Below the pieces are notes generated by a model. That model was not told the DNA's origin and made no database searches. It saw only the letters and a program-made list of their open reading frames with translations. From Rhodanobacter ginsengisoli (GTDB taxonomy: Bacteria > Pseudomonadota > Gammaproteobacteria > Xanthomonadales > Rhodanobacteraceae): DNA of 64,000 nt. Below are positions 60,825-64,000 of this stretch, piece by piece. The stretch is from the NCBI RefSeq assembly GCF_042657065.1, contig NZ_JBHSNF010000003.1, positions 538,373 to 602,372 on the forward strand. The letters run 5' to 3'. The position numbers were made by a program, and so were the translations under genes. Every line of letters starts with the position of its first letter. The stretch's first letter is position 1.

Positions 60825-61712
60825 TTGAGCGGGCTGGACTGGCCTGCCCGGGCGGCGCTACAGCGGCGGCGCTGGCGCGAGCCGCAGATCGAGGGTCGCC
60901 AGCACCGGCTGGCGCTGGCCATCGCCGTGTTGCTGCATGCCCTGTTCGTGGTGGCGATCTGGTACGGCATGCGTTCGCCGCCGGCCAGGCCGGTGGTTCC
61001 GGCGCCGGTGGGCGAGGTGATGCACGTGCGATTCATCGCGCAGGCACCCGCGACGGCCGCAGCGCCTCCGCCGCAGGCGCTGCCGCCACCACCGAAGCCG
61101 CGCCCGCTGCCGAGAGCGCCCGAGCCGCCGGCCAAGGACGCGATGGTGGTGCGACTGCCGACGCCCCCGCCGGCGCCAGCCTCGCCGCTGTACGACGAAC
61201 ACGGTCAACCGTTGCTGCCGGCGTCGGCCGCCAGCGCGCCGTTGCCGGGTTACGTGCAGCGGATGCCGCAGGGCGATACGGGCATCATGCGACACGACAG
61301 CCCGGTCACGTACCGGGCGACGCGCTTCGACAACGACTGGAACAGCGGCGGCAGCGCGATCGACAGTGCGCTGCAGAAACTGGTGGACAAGACCACATTG
61401 AAGAAGACCGTCCGGCTGCCCGGTGGCATCCGCATTCACTGCGCCGTTTCCCTCGCCATGCTGGCCGGCGGTTGCGGCGGGGATCCGCCGGCGCCACCGT
61501 CGGCGAAGGATGGCGACGAGCGACTCAGCATGGCACCGACCCGATCGCTGGACGGCGCCGCGCACGCACCGAAACCACCCGACGAGGCGTCGTGCATCGC
61601 GATGTATCGCGCGGGCAAACCGCTGGCCTGGGGCTGCCCGGTCGACACCCCGAACCGCGCGGTCGACGCGGAACGGCATGAACGCGCGGCGGGTGCCAGC
61701 GGTCATCCCTGA
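60825..61712 (+). CDS. Small Pro/Ala-rich TonB-like envelope protein, paralogue 1
   Basis: A 295-residue protein of unknown function. It has one hydrophobic anchor near residue 30-48 (LALAIAVLLHALFVVAIWYG) like TonB, a Pro/Ala-rich spacer (PPPQALPPPPKPRPLPRAPE) and a conserved C-terminal domain: GDTGIMRHDSPVTYRATRFD, DWNSGGSAIDSALQKLVDKT and LPGGIRIHCAVS. The C-terminus has cysteines but lacks the TonB fold. The ORF start at 60825 is TTG and poorly supported; an upstream start is possible. It lies 41 bases before a larger paralogue, so the two likely form an operon. Confidence 0.65.
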   Translation: MSGLDWPARAALQRRRWREPQIEGRQHRLALAIAVLLHALFVVAIWYGMRSPPARPVVPAPVGEVMHVRFIAQAPATAAAPPPQALPPPPKPRPLPRAPEPPAKDAMVVRLPTPPPAPASPLYDEHGQPLLPASAASAPLPGYVQRMPQGDTGIMRHDSPVTYRATRFDNDWNSGGSAIDSALQKLVDKTTLKKTVRLPGGIRIHCAVSLAMLAGGCGGDPPAPPSAKDGDERLSMAPTRSLDGAAHAPKPPDEASCIAMYRAGKPLAWGCPVDTPNRAVDAERHERAAGASGHP

Positions 61713-61753
61713 GCGTCATGCGGAAGCGCGCCCGCGCCCGCTACACTCGCCGC

Positions 61754-63748
61754 ATGCCCCCGCTGCCCCCGGATAAACCTGCTGCCGGCCGCTCCGCCAA
61801 CCCTGCGCGGATCATGCTGAACTCGCCGCTGGCCGCGGCGACCCGGGCGCGCGTGTACCACCCGCGTCATCGTTCGCGGCCGCCCCAATACGGCCTGCGC
61901 CTGCTCGCCATGATGGGCTCGCTGCTGGTGCATCTGCTGTTCCTGTTCGCGTTCGTGCTCGGCCCGGCTTATGAGCTGGCACCGCCGCCACCGTCGAAGG
62001 AGCAGTTCCTGCAGGTGCGCCTGGTCGAGCCGCCCCCGCCGCCGCCACCGCAGCCAGTGCATGGCACGCCGCCGAAAGAACTCGGGCCGCGCCATCAGGG
62101 TCAGCGCAGTCGGGTCGTGTCGAGCAGCGAGCGCAGTGCGAACGCGCGGGCCGTGACGCCGTCGGCACCGGCCGCGGCGAAACCGGTGGTCGCGACGGCG
62201 GCCAGGCCCCGCGCCGTGGTCCCCAAGCCGTTGGCGGCGGCCCCTGCGCCGGCAAGCCTGCCGAAGCCGGCGCCGACTCCGGAAGTGCCGCCGCTGCCGC
62301 CTGCCGGCGAACCCCCGGTGGTGGCCCTGCCGACCCCCACGTTGCAGCCGCCGGCACCGCCGAAGTTCCAGCCCGAGCCGGTGCGCGCACCGCAACTGGA
62401 GGGCAATCAGCCGATGCCGCCGCCGGCATCGCTGACGCTGACCCAACTTCCGCCGCAGGCGCCGTCGATCAGCGTGCCGAACATCGCGCTGCAGATCGAG
62501 GCGCCGAAGACCGCCGCGCCGGTCAGCGTCGTGCCGAATCCGGCGCCGCCCGCCGCACCGCTGGTGCCGCGGCAGCAGCCGGTCCCGCTGCCGGCCCAGC
62601 CGTCACCGCGGGTGGACCTGCATAACGCCGCGATCGAACCGAGCCCGATCGTGCCGCGCGAGTTGCCCCATGTGCAGCTGCCGGCGATCACGCTGGCGCC
62701 GACCGAGCTGCAGCCCGTGCCGTTGACCGCCGCGCCACCGGCACCGCAACCTCCGGCGCCGGCGGAAAAGATCGAGACGCTGGACACGTCCAGCGTGCCG
62801 GCGATCCAGCCGTCCATCCAGCCGTCCGTGCTGCGGCCCACGGTGGTGGCGCCCACCACCGTGGCGAGTGCCGTCGCGCCGGCACCCACGCCCGCCAGCC
62901 AGCCGGCCGAGTCGCCATCGCCCGCGCCCGCCGAGCCGTCGGCGACACGCGAAACCACGCCCAGCCCGGGCGATCTCAAGGCGGCGCCGGACCTCAGCAG
63001 CGCACCCGATGCCACGCCGCAAGGCAGCGACTACGCCACGCCGGGCGAGCCGGCCGGTGTGGCCGAGGCCCCGCCATCGCCTGCCGCCAGCGTCGCGGCC
63101 GTGACCCCGTCACCGGCCGGGCAGGGCCGCGACAACGGCCAACGCGGCAAGCTGCCCGGCGCCGCCGGCCAGACCGGTCAGGTCGGTGAAAGCCAGCCCG
63201 GCGCAGCGCAGGGCGAGAAGCACGGTGAGCTCGGCGGCTACGTGCAGCTGAAGCCGCACGGCGATACGCAGATCATGAGTCACGGCGCGCCGAACATCGG
63301 CTACCGGCCGACCCGCTTCGAGCAGGACTGGACGCCCGAGGGCGAGAGCTCGATCGACACCGCGCTGCGCCGCGCGGTGGAAAAGACCACGGTCAAGCAC
63401 ACCTTCCACCTGCCGCGCGGGATACGGGTCCAGTGCGCGGTGATGCCGCTGCTGCCGATGTCCCTGCTGGGTTGCCGCAACCCCGATCCGCCGCCGCGGC
63501 CGGTCGCCGAGAAAGTCTACGAGCGCCTGCACCTGGCCCCGGCCAACCCGCTGGTGCCGCCCGCACCCGCGGCCAGCGCCGCGCCGGCACCGATGGTCAA
63601 GTTCGACAACGCCGCCGAATGCGCCGCCGCCCGCGTCGCCGGCGCGCCGCCGCCACCCGGCTGCGAAACCATCGTGTTGCCGGTCAGGACCGCGTCGCCG
63701 GCTTCGTCATCCAGTTCATGGGTGCCGGCCAGCGACCAGTTCCATTGA
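61754..63748 (+). CDS. Large Pro/Ala-rich TonB-like envelope protein, paralogue 2
   Basis: A 664-residue protein: short basic cytosolic N-terminus, one membrane helix near 58-75 (LLAMMGSLLVHLLFLFAFVL), a very long Pro/Ala-rich region (about 85-490) and a C-terminal domain shared with paralogue 1 (GDTQIMSHGAPNIGYRPTRF, SSIDTALRRAVEKTTVKHTF, LPRGIRVQCAV). The spacer could span the periplasm several times over. The shared domain is not TonB, TolA or a known peptidoglycan-binding module that I recognise. Start ATG at 61754; the ribosome binding site is not obvious. The long, low-complexity spacer is prone to length variation. Confidence 0.75.
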   Translation: MPPLPPDKPAAGRSANPARIMLNSPLAAATRARVYHPRHRSRPPQYGLRLLAMMGSLLVHLLFLFAFVLGPAYELAPPPPSKEQFLQVRLVEPPPPPPPQPVHGTPPKELGPRHQGQRSRVVSSSERSANARAVTPSAPAAAKPVVATAARPRAVVPKPLAAAPAPASLPKPAPTPEVPPLPPAGEPPVVALPTPTLQPPAPPKFQPEPVRAPQLEGNQPMPPPASLTLTQLPPQAPSISVPNIALQIEAPKTAAPVSVVPNPAPPAAPLVPRQQPVPLPAQPSPRVDLHNAAIEPSPIVPRELPHVQLPAITLAPTELQPVPLTAAPPAPQPPAPAEKIETLDTSSVPAIQPSIQPSVLRPTVVAPTTVASAVAPAPTPASQPAESPSPAPAEPSATRETTPSPGDLKAAPDLSSAPDATPQGSDYATPGEPAGVAEAPPSPAASVAAVTPSPAGQGRDNGQRGKLPGAAGQTGQVGESQPGAAQGEKHGELGGYVQLKPHGDTQIMSHGAPNIGYRPTRFEQDWTPEGESSIDTALRRAVEKTTVKHTFHLPRGIRVQCAVMPLLPMSLLGCRNPDPPPRPVAEKVYERLHLAPANPLVPPAPAASAAPAPMVKFDNAAECAAARVAGAPPPPGCETIVLPVRTASPASSSSSWVPASDQFH

Positions 63749-63775
63749 GGAGCAGGAGAGCGGCGCGAGCTGCGC

Positions 63776-63874
63776 TCAGCCGCGGTCCAGCGGACTCAAC
63801 ACGCCATGGCCGCCACGGTTCAGCACGTGCGTGTAGATCTGGGTGGTGGCCACGTCCTTGTGACCCAGCAGTTG
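63776..63874 (-). pseudogene. intI: C-terminal remnant of an integron-type integrase
   Basis: Reading the minus strand, the last 32 codons of a tyrosine recombinase are intact: QLLGHKDVATTQIYTHVLNR with catalytic His5 and Tyr14 of this fragment, then GGHGVLSPLDRG and a stop codon. The HVLNRGG-GV-SPLD ending is characteristic of integron integrases (IntI) and differs from the XerD in this window. Upstream of codon 1 the reading breaks at 63875, where an IS3-type insertion begins. The missing N-terminal part, if still present, would lie beyond the window. It is listed as a pseudogene because it is cut off from its start. Confidence 0.8.
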
Positions 63875-64000
63875 AGACTTCCTACGCTTTAGTGGACACC
63901 CTGAACTACCACTTCAGGAGTCCACAAGATGCCGAAACCAGGTCCACGAACGACCTACCGCTACAGCCAGGAATTCAAGGCAACCGCTGTCCGTTTGAGC
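63875..64000 (+). mobile_element. Left end of an IS3-family insertion sequence, truncated by the window
   Basis: The left limit lies between the integrase break at 63875 and the TGGACACCCTGAACTACC stretch at 63893; a TAGTGGACACC-type terminus is common in IS3-family elements but the exact end and any target duplication cannot be set from one side. The transposase frame begins at 63929. Confidence 0.72.
63929..64000 (+). CDS. IS3-family transposase OrfA (partial)
   Basis: Only the first 24 codons are inside the window: MPKPGPRTTYRYSQEFKATA then VRLS. The YSQEFKATAVRLS segment is the entry to the helix-turn-helix of IS3-family OrfA proteins. TTCAGGAG lies 9 bases before the ATG. Integrity of the element cannot be judged. 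Confidence 0.8.
   Translation, partial: MPKPGPRTTYRYSQEFKATAVRLS

Noticed and set aside
60641..61681. 346-codon plus-strand frame overlapping paralogue 1
   Set aside because: Different frame from the conserved motif region, Arg/Ala-rich, and lacking the GDT-IM-H and GIR--CAV motifs shared with paralogue 2.

Overview
The window is GC-rich chromosomal DNA from a gammaproteobacterium. The gene set (split holD/rimI/valS/holC/pepA/lptFG block, long two-component-propeller hybrid kinases, glsA next to ltaE, intracellular PHA depolymerase, SapC, DUF4105) and the interspersed repeats point to Lysobacterales (Xanthomonadales), probably Rhodanobacteraceae. The family placement is inference from gene content, not a database match.

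Layout. 1-17.7 kb: a psi-like clamp-loader subunit and rimI face valS; then come a DUF697-type membrane GTPase, two tandem hybrid sensor kinases whose signalling halves are almost identical, holC, pepA, and the divergent lipopolysaccharide-export pair lptF-lptG. 17.7-23.4 kb: ltaE, glsA, a PHA depolymerase, a methyltransferase, an RDD membrane protein and xerD. 23.4-25.4 kb: a compositionally different accessory patch with an unknown gene, a VOC-family gene flanked by integron recombination sites, a broken gene and a truncated IS30-type transposase gene. 25.4-29.8 kb: a peroxide-stress block (DUF3501, CCG-domain Fe-S protein, rubrerythrin, oxyR) with two OxyR-like operators and an orphan terminator that may mark a small RNA divergent from oxyR. 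29.9-43.1 kb: M1 aminopeptidase, a lipoprotein esterase, a giant two-part membrane protein translationally coupled to prmC, dxs, a low-affinity iron permease-like protein, an HNH nuclease and SapC. 43.1-50.5 kb: acetyltransferase, a short RNB ribonuclease, DUF4105 protein, an acyl-CoA dehydrogenase, a lipoprotein and a SET-domain methyltransferase. 50.6-57.7 kb: a tightly overlapping seven-gene operon RDD-RDD-SpoIIM-DUF4129-DUF4350-MoxR-DUF58. 57.8-63.7 kb: a small periplasmic protein, an EF-G-like GTPase and a pair of Pro/Ala-rich TonB-like paralogues. 63.8-64.0 kb: the last 32 codons of an integron-type integrase, cut off by the left end of an IS3-type insertion sequence.

Most genes are chromosomal housekeeping or lineage-conserved functions. 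The most interesting signals are the orphan attC site with its VOC cassette and the separate integrase remnant, the concerted evolution of the two sensor kinases, the possible OxyR-linked small RNA, and the uncharacterised membrane proteins. All family assignments come from reading motifs in the translated sequence; no searches were run.
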